Shown here: positions 15,062 to 26,212 of the stretch, one piece after another | Position numbering within the stretch: position 1 is the first letter of the stretch | Layout of the letters: each line of letters opens with the position of its first letter | Assembly: GCA_030407315.1 (NCBI GenBank) | Contig: JALQPE010000904.1 | Span: 1-28,257 of the forward strand | Reading direction: 5' to 3' | Origin: Asparagopsis taxiformis | Lineage: Eukaryota; Rhodophyta; Florideophyceae; Bonnemaisoniales; Bonnemaisoniaceae | Length of the DNA: 28,257 nt | Notes under the pieces: generated by a model | The model's database searches: none | What the model saw: only the letters and a program-made list of their open reading frames with translations | Told to the model about the DNA's origin: nothing | Program-made: the position numbers and the translations under genes

Positions 15062-17384
15062 ATGCCGCCGCGTATTGCGAAGAAAGCTCCAAAGCCTCCG
15101 GGCCTCCAGAAAAACCGGTCAGCAGCTGCTGTATCGAGTGCCCGACAATCCCGTGCGAAGAAGCGGTGTGGGCCTACCGGCAGCATTGAACCGCGGTCCG
15201 GTAGTCGCAAGACGGACCGGCGCAGAACTGGGGATCCGCAGCGAGAAAGTGAGGAAGGAGGAACGGCGCGGAGAGAGATGGGGCTTGGCCGAGGCAAGCG
15301 TGCTCGCAGGGACAGTGAACATCATGATGATGACATGATAGTGGCTCAAAACATGTTGGAATTGCGGCAGAGTGCTATGGCAAAGGTAGTTCCTCCCGGG
15401 TTGGCAGATGCGGAGGTGCTGCAGCACCTCCGCATCTGCCAACCCGTCCGTTGGTTGGTTGACGGAGTCCCAGCCGGGGGTTCGCGAGACACTGGAGGCT
15501 GTGACCCCCACTGCGCCAACTATGCCGAGTACATCAGCCCCAGCAGGTAATGCAGTCAGGGACCCGAGGATAGCGGCAAGGGATGTTGTTTCTGAGCAAC
15601 GTTCACAGGATGCCAACTATCATCGGCGGTCAGGTGGTACTGAGGGGAGAGAGCAGCCGGAGTGCGGGCCTCGTCACAACAGACTGTCATTGGTGCCAAA
15701 TATGCGCGCAACGCCCCCGCGACGTCAGGCTATTGCCGATGGAGGACATCATAATCCCGATAGCGTGGGAGATGGGGGGACGGTGAGGGCAGAGAGGTTG
15801 CATCCGCCGGAATCCATCGATTTAATGGCGAGTCGCATCAATGCGCAGAAGAAGAAGATCGCGGAGCTGGAAAAAAAAGTGTTTAGCCAGGACATAGCAA
15901 ACAAGGCGCTCACCACGGAGATAGTTGCGTTGGAGGCTAAGGTGAAAACTCTGCAGGCGGAAAATGCCAGCCTTACTGCAATTGCGAGAACAGGTAGAAT
16001 CAGTGATCACAGTGGCGGTAAGTCGAAAATACAGAAAGCCATTCCTGTGAAATACCTTGGAGTTCTTAGGGCGGTTGAGGAAAACCTGACAAAGTGGTGC
16101 AAGAACGAGACTATGGAGCTGGACCCTATAGCGGAACAAACGCAGAGACGTTGGACTGGACGTACCATCGAGGTAGAGCCGGTAGAAGGGACACTTTGGA
16201 GCGAAAACGGTGTAGGATATATTGCTACCCCTCCGGGCTACATCATCAAGAATCTGCAGTGGTATACACCTTCGTACAGAGACGAGAGTGATCTGCTGAA
16301 TGACTTGGTGCGACACGTACTGCGTCAAAGTCCGTGGTGTGATGTGTTTTCCGATGAGGAGCAGCGTGTGTGCTGTCAAGAGGCTGTGGCGGGGAGCAAG
16401 GAATTGAAAGTGAAGGTGACGCAGAAACTGTCCGACGTGATGAGTGCACGGAAGCGTAATGCGAGGGACAGATTGTTCGGTTCGCTGGGGTACACGAAAT
16501 TAATGTCTAGATGCACGATGCTGACGACGCGAGCTGAGATGGACGAGCGAGAGGATCAAAAGCGCGAAGCGTCTGAGAAGCTTTTGAAACGGGAAAGCAA
16601 CGGTGATTTGGATATGGGGAGGTGGCGAACGGCACCGTTCTCAGAGCTGCGATACAGCAAAGGCATGGTTCCTGACAGCTTCGAAATGGAAGTGAATGGT
16701 GATGCATGGTTTAACAACCGAGTAGCTGTGAATGTGCTGGACATCTTCAGGGGTTATTCGATACGACCAGAACAAGTAATGGACATAGAGACGAGCATAC
16801 TAACGCTGGCGCGCCTGGATGCTTGGCTAGTGACTACTGTGGAGTGTTTGGATGAACCGAAGGGGAAAGGAGGTGCACGGCAGAAGGAGTTTACAAGGAG
16901 GTACAGTCAATATGTGGGGGTAGCTTTTCAGCAATTAGTTGGTATGGTGGTGTACTGCATGTCTTGTCTCCAAGGCTCGCAAGCAAGGGAACAAACGGAC
17001 GTCGTCGAGAGCGAACAGCGGACTAGTGCACAGTCGCGGCATGTGTTTGCAAGCCGTACTGTGACGAGAGAGGCTGTTGAAGTGTGGCAAAGCGGAGAGG
17101 GGTCTGGAATTGTTCATGTCGTTGATGATGTAAACCGCTGCTCATCACTTGTTCTAGTGTCCGAGGATTGGATTCAATCGCATATTACGTCAAACCTCGG
17201 TGCTGTAATGGATTGTGTGATTGCGCAAGGACTAATTGGCGCAGAACTTTTCGTCGTTGACCCATATGCTGGACACCTGAGTGCAAACCTGAATGTAGAA
17301 ATCAATGCCCCACAGTATGGGGGCATGGAGCGGCGCTATCCAGCCACTGCTGATAACGGTTTTGGCGTAATGGAGGATGGTTGA
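15062..17384 (+). CDS. Coiled-coil basic protein of the element, copy E
   Basis: The best copy of this gene. The original start is ATG 15062 (MPPRIAKKAPKPPGLQK, basic and disordered). A 37-base fold-back insertion after 15421 shifts the frame, so the first frame ends at 15550. The rest reads from 15408 as a 658-residue frame, where an ATG inside the insertion zone could serve as a new start. The protein then has a second disordered region, a coiled coil (about residues 140-195 of that frame, KKKIAELEKKVFSQDIANK and on), and about 450 globular residues with Trp- and Cys-containing conserved stretches. I do not recognise the family. It sits tail-to-tail with the transposase, 77 bases apart. CACTA elements often encode a second DNA-binding protein (TnpA-like), which is a reasonable but unproven role. 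Confidence 0.7.
15397..15446. repeat. 50-bp perfect palindrome from a fold-back insertion
   Basis: The arms run from CGGGTTGGCAGATGCGGAGG to the centre CTG|CAG and back without a mismatch. Copy A lacks the second arm: it goes directly from GCTGCAG to ACGGAGTCC, so 37 bases were added in copy E. The second arm copies the neighbouring strand, as expected for template switching. Confidence 0.9.
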
Positions 17385-17461
17385 AATTAGTGCAGTAAAT
17401 GTGACGTTGGCTAGAAGGTTTATCATGTAGTACATTATCAATAGAGTGCTGCGATTTAGAT
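17385..17461. other. Short convergent intergenic region
   Basis: Seventy-seven bases between the stops of the coiled-coil gene and the transposase gene. AT-rich with no clear signal on either strand; it probably holds both 3' ends. Confidence 0.5.
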
Positions 17462-20439
17462 TTATTCTTCTTCATTATCATCTGTGAACTGGTAATCAGT
17501 GTTGGTGTAGAAGCGGTTGAGATAGAAACGGTGGTCCGACCAGTGCATTTGTTTCGTAAATGGCTTGACTGGAAAGTTACTTCGTACGATGTGCACGGTG
17601 CCAGATATAGTAGATGCAGGAATGAGGTCAAACCAAGGACGACCTGCACTGTGGGATGCAGTGTCATTGCTGTCAACGGATCCGTTGTCCGGGTCCCATG
17701 TGGACCACTTTAAACAAATGCACCCAAGTGATTTTTCCACAGCGGTTTTCGGGGCAAAGCAGGTCATATACTGAACGAAAGCGAGTTCTACAGGTTGAAA
17801 CAGGTTTGGAGACTGCAAGCGTACCAGTGCCAGGACGCGCCCTACCCATATGGTTCTGTAGTCATCGGCAGTTCCGGAGATGACGACAAAGGAGTACTGC
17901 GATCTCTTTGCGGGGCCGAATGATGAAGTTGCAAAGACGCGCTGCTGCTTGTGCCTCGACACGTTTGTGGGGCGAAGCATGCCACTGTGCGGGTCAAAGT
18001 CGTCGGCATCTGGGACGTACCCTCTCATGACGTAGGCGGACTTTACCACGGTGACGGAAATGTCCATGTCATGTATTGGAGGGCCTTCTGCCGTGGCGCG
18101 CAGTCTAGCGAGGGTGAGGAACGCTTGTGCAGCTGTGTCACCGAGTTGCTGGAATAGCGTTATGGTGCCAGACGGGAACGAGGAGTTGTGCAGAGGCAAA
18201 AGAGTGGCAGGATCGGGCTGTCCGTCGATATCTGCAACGAGGAGGGTTGCATCGGGCAGCAGGGAGGCAAAGTCGTGCAGTGCAACGGTGAATCCGTCGC
18301 GAACGAGTACTGCACCGTCTGTGGGCGATATCATGCGTGCGTTTCCCAATGTCTTGGATGGGGTGTGACCAGTTGGAGTGGCCAAGGAGAATTCCATGTG
18401 GCGAATAGTCTCTTCCATGGCTGTGGAGCGCCTTCGAGAGGTTTTCCTATAACTCTGTTTGAACAGAAGATGCGAGTGTTCGTAGGGGCCTGCATCAATG
18501 TGTTCCAGGGCGCCATATCTCTGCAAGTCACTGGGAAGATGGTCTAGAAGATGGAACTTGAAAGTTTTGAGACCTGTGGTGTGGAATGGGCCGAGGGTGG
18601 AGAGCATTGATTGTTTGAAATAGGAAATGGAGTTCTGGAGGCTTTCTAGTTCGGCGGCAGTCCAGTGCTTGATGCGACCGCGTTTCATGACCCATGCGAC
18701 GAGGTCAGAGTATTGCGTGCAGATGGAAGTGAGGGGGGCTGTCTCTACTTCGTCACAGCATGTGTCAATGAATGCTGCGATGAAAGGGAACACCATGTCG
18801 ACATGGTGATAGTCTTTGGCTGCGAGCATGCCGCGTATGCCGTCCTCCGTGAAGAGGCCGTTCAAATTGGTGCCCTTCTCACCCTTGGAGAAGTCGACTT
18901 GAAGACCGGTGATGTAGTAGTCGCGTTCGATAGCGGACAGAATGCTGTTTGGGCCGGCGAGGATGGATTTTTTCACCTTCTTGAAGGTGCGAGGTGTCCC
19001 GGAATGGGAGGCAGTGGTGGTGGTGAGGTCTGGGGAGCTGAGGCGGTGGGCAATGCACTGTTTGATGAGCTTTGAGATGCCGAGGTGGAGATTGTGCAGA
19101 GGCTCGAAGGAGAAAATGTTGTAGGGGTCTAGCGGACTGTTGGTGGGTAAAAGAGCGGTCGATTCGAGGACAGAGTGTTGTTCGAGGAGGGAGAGAGCTT
19201 CGAGCGGAGCAGTTGTATGCTCCTGAGCGCTCTCTTGGCGTGCAGAGCGTGTATCATCGAGGGAGCGGGGCTGGTGTGGCGCGGTGGATTCAAGTTGAGT
19301 GGCGGGGATGTAGCAGCAGTGGCAGGGATGTGTGGTGGTAGTGCTGTTGCGAGTGCATGACAGCTCTTTGGCCTCTGGAAAGTCGCAGCAATAATTGGCT
19401 AGGATGGGAAAGCATTGGCGGGCAGTTTCACTGGAGTCTGTGCAGGGGAAACCGGAGGAGAACGCGGTGGATAGGGACGAAAACACTTTTTCGAGTGCTT
19501 TATGAAGAATATCAATTTTGCGAGCGCGACTAGCAGAACTAGAGGTCGGCATTTCATCACCGAACAAGGCGTTGGACGAAGGGTTCACAATGTACGGAAG
19601 ATACCCGACGATGGTGAGGCCGGTACGGATGCAGTGGCGACGGAGGGGGGCGGAGAAGTTGAGCAGTGTGACGTGTATGGGGTATGCGACGATTGCGGAG
19701 CTCTTGAGGCTTGTGCTGCTCTTGTCGGAGTACACTTGGAGGAGGCCGGCAAAGGAGGAAGGTGTGGGATCATTTTCCTCTGCCCATACGACCTGTGGAT
19801 CTTCCGAGAGCTGCACGCGCTGTCTAGTAACCTGGTGCAGCGTTTTCGCGAATTCTGTGTGTAGGGGATGAGAAAATATTGCGGTGACGTCTGGGGCGGT
19901 CTGTGGGGAGGGGTGGAAGAGAGTATTTTGGTCGTTAGCCAGTGCTAACTGCCTGCGGAGCATGTCGACTGGGTCGCGGAGGTACAGCTGTGCCGAGTAC
20001 TTACCAGCTTTGTCTGGAATGATGTGGCTCTTGTAACCTTCGGTGCGGAAATGTGTTTCGACCATGGAAGCGGTAACGTGGCGACATTCTTCTACGGTGC
20101 GAACGGCGCTGTTGAACTTTTCTAGGGAGAATGCGGGGTCTTGTAGGATGGTGATGACTTCGCTCACGCGGCCAGCGCCGGCCTTGTACTCGAGGGTTGT
20201 GAGACTGGCGGCGAGGGATTGCACGAGGAGGTCTGCGCGGGAGGGGGTTGAGGTTGGTGGCAGTGGAGCGTCACAGGGTGAGTCGCTGGAGGAAGCACGA
20301 CCAGATTCTGGGTCTGGGGAGCTGGGTTGCGGGAATCATGGTCGCCGTTTCGAGCAGGCTCATGGGTGACGGCAGGGACACGAGCGTTGTTGAAATGTTG
20401 GGGAGAGGGGGTTGAAACGGTAGCGACACGTTCGCTCAT
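17462..20439 (-). CDS. Plavaka-type (CACTA-related) transposase
   Basis: The main frame is 17462-20224, 920 residues counted from the GTG at 20224. It matches the Plavaka transposase layout known from fungi. LQVYSDKSST at 163-172 (candidate catalytic Asp167) is followed by YPIHVTLLNFSAPLRR and VGYLP. Next come YCCDFPEAKE (Asp281), the HPCHCC cluster at about 299-304, FEPLHNLHLGISK at 373-385, and HLLDHLPSDLQRYG...YEHSH with Glu583 as the candidate third acidic residue. A C-terminal region with VGRVLALVRLQ and WFDLIPASTI also fits. The open frame extends to about 20332 without an ATG. A Met start (MSERVATVS, 20439) lies in another frame and would join after one small indel near 20330-20430, so the real start is probably 20439. 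It would cut and join the element ends. The catalytic assignments are by motif resemblance. Confidence 0.8.
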
Positions 20440-21097
20440 GCAGCGCGAGCGCATAAGCATCTACGCAGTAGTAGAAGCACCCTTCATACTTGCATTCCAT
20501 GTCGAGTTTTGACGCAAAAGGGAGGATTGCGAGCTGAACAGGGGAGACTGTGCCGTCCAGATGCGACCAATTTTATTTTTGTGGTGCTTTCGAGACTTGG
20601 AATGTAACGTGTTCGTAGTTTTGTGGGTAGTAGTTTTGTGCTCACTCCAGCTGACATCCCAACGGTGGAATTTAACCAAGAGTTCAATCATTTCTAACTG
20701 TTACATCACATTGCGTGCTGGCAACGTGTGCATGGAAGGACGAACGACCGCCCTGGGACATGAATTTTCAATTAATTCATTTGTAATAATAAACTTTTTT
20801 ATTTCCGAACTTCGTGGAATCTGAATGTCCTTTACAGCGGATATGCCACGGATCATGTAAGGAAAGCAAATGGATTCTCATATATATCATTATATGTTTA
20901 TATTCGTTATTCTCGATCCGGATCTCATTGTTCGGGGATTCAGAGACCATGGCTTGGGCCATACTCAATCTCACTGCCGGCGATGATTTCGAGTATGCAC
21001 AGCAAGACTTAAGCGGACGCTGAAAGCTGTCCGGTCGATGCCGCAGGCTCCACTCCGCCCTCATCACCGACTGAGATTCTTTGACCGCCTTTGCTTT

Positions 21098-21135
21098 GTA
21101 CGTGTGCGAATCTTGATCAAGATTCGCGCACGTAC
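21098..21135. repeat. 38-bp near-perfect palindrome
   Basis: Two 19-base arms, GTACGTGTGCGAATCTTGA and its inverted partner, with one mismatch and no loop. It sits just ahead of the 228-bp tandem array. Confidence 0.85.
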
Positions 21136-21249
21136 CTTCGTTCCATCCTCTACCCTCGAGGGTATGCATTGAGGTAAGCGTGGGTTTTGAGTTTGACTAT
21201 TTCCGTTGATGCGATATTTTTCATTGGAAGCCTGTTGACTGATGGTGTG

Positions 21250-21960
21250 TATTGAGCGGAGGATGGAAGAGAGGTACGTGAAGTTTTGAAAGTGTGCTGC
21301 GAGGGAAGGTTGGTTTTGAGTCTGACTGTTGTAGTTGATTCCGATGTTGTGTAGATGATGCAGGAATGTTGATGACGGAAGGTAAGTTTCATTGAGTGCC
21401 AAGATGTGCTTTGCGAAGATATGGACTGCTGACTATGATTATTATTCATTGCAAGGTTTTTGGATCATGGTTTGTATTGTGTGTAGGATGGATGAGAGGT
21501 ACATTTGCGAGTTCTCAGGGTATGTAGCGAGGGAACGTTGGGTTTTCAATCTGACTGTTGCGATTGATTCCGATGTTGCGTAGGTGATGGAGGAATAGTG
21601 ATGACGGAAGTAAGTCACATTGGGCGCCCAGACCGGTTGTGCGAAGATGCGGAATGCTGACTACTTTTCTTGGCTACACGATTACGTGATTTATGGTTTT
21701 TATTGTGTGCAGGATGGAACAGGTAAGGTAAGTGTGCGAGTTTTGAAAGTAAGCAGCGAGGGAAGGTTGGTTTTGAGTCTGACTGTTGTGGTTGATTCCG
21801 ATGTTGTGTAGATGATGCAGGAATGTTGATGACGGAAGGTAAGTTTCATTGAGTGCCAAGATGTGCTTTGCGAAGATATGGACTGCTGACTATGATTATT
21901 ATTCATTGCAAGGTTTTTGGATCATAGTTTGTATTGTGTGTAGGATGGATGAGAGGTAAG
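21250..21960. repeat. Tandem array, period about 228 bp
   Basis: Units recur at GGATGGAAGAGAGGTA / GGATGGATGAGAGGTA-type starts near 21258, 21486, 21713 and 21943. Each contains TTGATTCCGATGTTG and GATGACGGAAG. The first and third units are close to identical, the second has diverged and the fourth is only a start. Confidence 0.8.
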
Positions 21961-22392
21961 TAAGGGAGTTTCTAGGATATCTGTCGTGGTTAAGCGTTGC
22001 TTTTGAATCTGACTGTTGGGGTTGATGTTTCGTATGTGATGCAGGAGTGGTGAAGCAGGAACGGCAGGACTGAAGGAGAGTGAAGAAGGGATGTAGGAAG
22101 ATGGGGAATGAAGCTGTGAGGTGTTTCTGGTATGTGTATATTTTCGGGCATACGATAGAAGTGAGAGTGGTTTCAAGTGGTGTAAGATTTTGCTGACCAT
22201 GTTCATGTTTGATGTCTTGATGATTTAATGGGCTGGTGGTGTCGAGGAAAGCGGGGATGGAATTGGGAAGGAGCGGATTTTTGTAATCTAGGTCGTGAGG
22301 GTTCTTGAAGTATGTCGGATGGTGGTGCATGGCGTTCGGATGGTAGGGAGAACGCGATATTGAGGGAGATGGGTGATCGACGATATGCTGAC

Positions 22393-22540
22393 AGGTATTT
22401 TGTATTCTGGCTGGATACGTATTTCGTATTCTGGCTGGATACATATTCCGTATTCTGGCTGGATACGTATTTCCTATTCTAGCCGGGTATTTATTTCCTA
22501 TTCTGACCAGATATGTATTCCTATTCTAGAGAGACGTATT
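22393..22540. repeat. Tandem array, period about 24 bp
   Basis: About six degenerate units of the type CGTATTTCGTATTCTGGCTG, ending before the subterminal repeats. The first three units are nearly perfect and later units are more diverged. Confidence 0.85.
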
Positions 22541-22650
22541 GTAACGAGCAGTTTCCTAAATGAGAGAAATAAAATACGGTCCGATATGGGCCTGAATTTA
22601 CCATCCGCTGTAATTTCTTCCCTCCCGGTTTTCGCTGATTATTGTATACT

Positions 22651-22841
22651 GGATGTCGGGTCCTAGTATTCCGCCATATGTACTAGAGAAAGTGGATGTC
22701 GGGCCTAGTATTCCGCCATATGTACTAGAGAAAGTGGACGTCCGCATCCAAATTTTTTTATTTTTTTTGGGATGCGACGTTCATTTGTTCTAGTAAATCT
22801 CGGGGCCGACTAGGACCCGTACTAGAGAGACTGGACGTCCG
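22651..22841. repeat. Subterminal repeats, transposase-side end
   Basis: Two direct copies with a period of 43 bases (GGATGTCGGG...CTAGTATTCCGCCATATGTACTAGAGAAAG starting at 22651 and 22694) are followed by GGACGTCCGCATCC, a T-rich stretch and a last GTACTAGAGAGACTGGACGTCC block. Vocabulary and polarity match the array at 13945-14154. Confidence 0.75.
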
Positions 22842-22866
22842 GCGTCCACTTCCGAAAACACAGACG
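22842..22866. repeat. Terminal inverted repeat, transposase-side end of copy E
   Basis: Read inward from 22866 the end begins CGTCTGTGTTTTCGGAAGTG and continues GACGC. Further inward GGACGTCCA and CTCTAGTAC are also shared with the end at 14179. Outside lies TC followed by GTTGATGAACTG of the SET gene, consistent with a 2-bp TC duplication. Confidence 0.75.
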
Positions 22867-25800
22867 TCGTTGATGAACTGCGCCGAACGAACGGAGCCGG
22901 AACAATCCAAATTGGATGCTCGATGTTTTCGTCGTCCTCTGCTGTTGCATACAGCTTGATGGCATACATCAAGAATGTTTCTTCGTTATCGCCATGTGAC
23001 CCTCTCCGTCGCGAAACTCATCGACTCCTTGCTCATATCAGAGTACCACACGTTCCGTAGTATGCACATACTTCGTCGCCAACATTAAAGTTCGTTCAGC
23101 GAAGAGCCCTCTTCCTGCATTTGGATGCTTTAATCAGCGATGGTCCCCCGGAACGTCAATTTTTCGCAACACAATCGTGTGCCCGCATCACGCGAGGGTT
23201 TTCAGTTTTGCAACCAGCGGCGCAGGGGAAGGTGGCCAATAATGTACCGGTTTTTCCATGTGCTCGTGCGACGCAATCGACTCTGGGCCAGCTGCCAGAG
23301 GTACTGCCGATATATTTCGGGAACCTCTGGTACAGGGGAAGGCCAGGTGGGGGTTCGATGATCCTGCGTCCCTCTGTGTACGCATCGTGACAGAGGGGGA
23401 CGCCAAGAAACTTCTCAGCACTCTGTTTCGCTTCGTCGTGACCCTCATGTCAGTGTTGTTTGAAAGAATTACACGTGACATGAGAGCACACAGCTTTGGA
23501 AGCGATCGTGCCACACACAATTTGTCCATGTCACTGCCGACGAAAAACACGGTGCTCAGGCAAGCTCATAGCTGCTTTTCCCGTTGCGAAAGTGCCAGAG
23601 AATGGATCGACAACAATATCACCAGGCTGTGAATGCTGGCTGATCAACTCCACATGAGAGCGACGCTCTTCTGCTCTGCACGAACTCTGACCGTAGCACC
23701 GGTTGTGCTCCTTGTTCGCCCACACATCTCATTCGAATCGATGGCGGGGCATATTGATGGTGACGTTGCACCACGCCGGGTACGTTGCCGTCCATGTATC
23801 CGTGGTTCCTATAGGCCACCATCTCGCTTCCGGCCTTGAACGGAAACACCTCGCTTCCAGAAGTGGATAGCGACTCTGCCATGTTCATGCGTTGGTACCT
23901 CTTCCGCCCCGGCTTTGAAGAGGTGCCCAGGTAAGTCGGACAAACAACAGAGGTACCTCGTAACGAAGAAAAACTGAATTCAACCGAACGACGTCCTCCT
24001 CCTCATCCTCCTCATCCTCCTCATCCGCACTTTCTTCGCCCATTTTGCTGCGATTGCTTCGGAGTCCGAATTCATGGACGTAACCTCTTCTTCATCCGAC
24101 CCGTCATCACTGGCAGCAGCATCGGTTGGGCCTTCTGACTGCGGTCCTTTGTACGTTTCCAAGTAATGGAACCATTCGTAGAACTGCAAAACGGAGCAAA
24201 ACGGAGCAGAACACGATGTGCCGTGGCCACCGGGGCGCAACAGCTCGTCAAACACTTCGATGCTAGCCTGCATATCTTCTGCAGTTAGCCTGTCGTACGA
24301 AGAGTTGGGAATCGTTCCTCTTACGACGAACATGTAGGGCGGATTCAGATCAGAATGAGCTGAACGTTGCCCGTGATGGGCACGTGTTCTCGGCTCTCGT
24401 CGGCACTGACCAAATCTTCGAAAGGGACGTCGTACACCCCAATACTGACTCATTTTCGAAAGAAAAAGTCCTTTGCGAGAGCCTGCCCTTCACTTTCCTG
24501 CTCTTCTGTCGCATGGGGTGACGGTGGACGGGGGAGACGGCCCTTGGCAGTAAGACTGGTCCTCCAGGCCAAGTTCAAGCTTGGTTGTGTGTCTTGTCGA
24601 CGGAACCAAAAACCTCTCCCTCCTGTGTTGCGACGAGTGGGAGTGTCATCAACCGGCTTTTGGGGACCTTTTCTGCGCCGCGGCTTGTGGTGCCGGGCGG
24701 AGGACAGCCATAACGTCTTCGCGAGGGTGTCAAGTCAAAGTACGCTGGGCAGCTTGTCCAGATTTCCGCTTGACAAGTATATTTCCAGCGCCCCCCAGCG
24801 GTCGGACTCCGGCCAGGTGTACAGGTCCAGGTTGACGATAAGAAACTGCAACCGGTCGAAGAACGTCCTCACAAGGTCCCTAAATGCACTGTGCTGGCAC
24901 TGGTTCTTGTCTCTACTTTTCCACCATATCCATCAGGATGAGATAGGGGAGCTTTGTCGTGGTAGAGTACTAGCTTCTGCTCCATCGGTGCGAATAGACC
25001 TTCATCGAGCACGTCAAAAAATGCTCACTGCTGTCGAAAATGTGTACGGCGCCATCAACTCTTCGAAGCTGGAAAACTTTGCGGCGAAGGCCACATCGGT
25101 CCAAGCATGGTATAAAACTTGAACCACGTAACAAGCTCGATTAGTGCTTTTCCGATGGGCTGGGACGCGTGCGGCTTCGTTCCCCTCTTCGGCCGCGTCG
25201 CCTATTTCGGCGACGCGGCAGGTTCTTGTTGTGATTTCGGAATGATAGACAACGCTTGGAAATACATCAATACCTCGAACGTTTCCGGTGGAGCAAGAAC
25301 GAAGGCGCTTGGTTCCCCGCGCTGCGGCGCCTGTAGTGGCGAAGGAAGCATGTTACATCCAATAAGGAAGGTCTGCGGACGATCCCAGAAAGGATGCAGT
25401 GCTCAACCCATTGCCCGATACGCTCATCCTGTCTTGAAAACTCGGCAATCGGTAATGCCAGACGAACAATCTGCTTGGCTCGCTCAACGTTCATCTCTGC
25501 CATGACGATTTCGGCAACATCCGCCTCGACTCCAGCATTCTTCGAACGACCGCTGAAGGCCATGCTGAGTCGACCTTGCAGCGCCGCAAATTGTTCTTCC
25601 GTGCCCTGCGCAACCCAAGCGCCAAGGTCCGCGTATGTGAAACCTCCCGGCTTGTCGTCAAGTCTGCGAAAATTGAGTGGGCGAATAAATCCAGCCAGAG
25701 GCGGAGGAAGTCTTGCCGCGAGAGTACGAGAGTTTCGCGGGCGGCGCGACCTACGTTTCGACGTGTACCCATGTCACTAGAATCCTCCCAAGGGCTAGCG

Positions 25801-25872
25801 GGTTCGCGCAGAATTGGCACGGTTGCGTCGTCACGATCGGATTGCTGTTGCGCCTGCCGCTTATTCGTCTAA
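22867..25872 (-). pseudogene. MTase-SET gene of copy K, truncated and indel-rich
   Basis: Homologous to 3122-6112 of copy A. The SET part is cut at the FIND motif by the terminus of copy E. The start codon is lost through a one-base deletion (CTAATGG instead of CATAATGG). Many single-base indels break the frame, for example in A and C runs. Two points inform copy A: the codon between MTase and SET is TGT here (23515-23517), giving an open MTase-SET junction, and the 10-bp duplication is shared (24186-24205). A further two-base insertion beside the duplication brings the total to 12 extra bases, so one frame runs across it, though with changed residues. Indels far exceed substitutions, which points to sequence error as one cause. 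Confidence 0.8.
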
Positions 25873-26127
25873 TGGAATGAGTGGAAATTCGGTACAGGAT
25901 GGCGACCGCTCGGCGAGACAGTCAAAATTTGACGACGTATCTCGTGACGTTTGCACTCTTTCGTGAGGAACACTGGTTGATATCGAACGGAACAGAGTAT
26001 ACGGGTACACAGCACTGGAAAGGTCTTGAAACCCGTAACCGGTTTGTATAATAAGTTGTGATGGATACGTGGTAGAGAAAAATTTTAAAAAGATTGTGAT
26101 CCCTGTCTTTGAGTGTTGTACTGCACG

Positions 26128-26157
26128 GCCGCCATGGCGGCTGTGACTGCAGTCACA
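26128..26157. promoter_or_regulatory. Double palindrome, copy K
   Basis: Exact counterpart of 6370-6399: GCCGCCATGGCGGC and TGTGACTGCAGTCACA in direct contact, unchanged although the neighbouring leader carries indels. Confidence 0.55.
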
Positions 26158-26212
26158 TAGGTTGTCACAGGTGCATCACGCTTACCAGGTGAGCGACATC
26201 CGGACGGCCACT

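Larger units (their letters stand above)
20461..22650. other. Gene-free transposase-side region with tandem arrays
   Basis: No gene is supported. It contains AT-rich sequence around 20760-20810 that may hold the transposase promoter, a 38-bp near-palindrome, a four-unit array of about 228 bp and a 24-bp array. Apparent open frames here translate repeats. Confidence 0.6.
14180..22866 (-). mobile_element. Copy E, inverted partial copy carrying the transposase side
   Basis: Relative to copy A this copy is inverted. It begins at 14180 inside the SET gene, runs through one palindromic repeat and the coiled-coil gene, then adds the Plavaka transposase, tandem arrays, subterminal repeats and the transposase-side terminus at 22866. 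The 14180-17340 stretch matches the reverse complement of about 1-3123. The remainder of E (SET N-terminal part, MTase, ParB-like and dioxygenase genes) is expected on the other side of copy A, outside the window. Length from the SET site to the terminus is about 8.69 kb. Confidence 0.75.

Noticed and set aside
22373..22666. A 97-residue frame with YSGWIRI repeats
   Set aside because: It is a translation of the 24-bp tandem array.
24367..25122. A 251-residue plus-strand frame in copy K
   Set aside because: It is antisense to the MTase gene; the minus strand carries the homologous protein.
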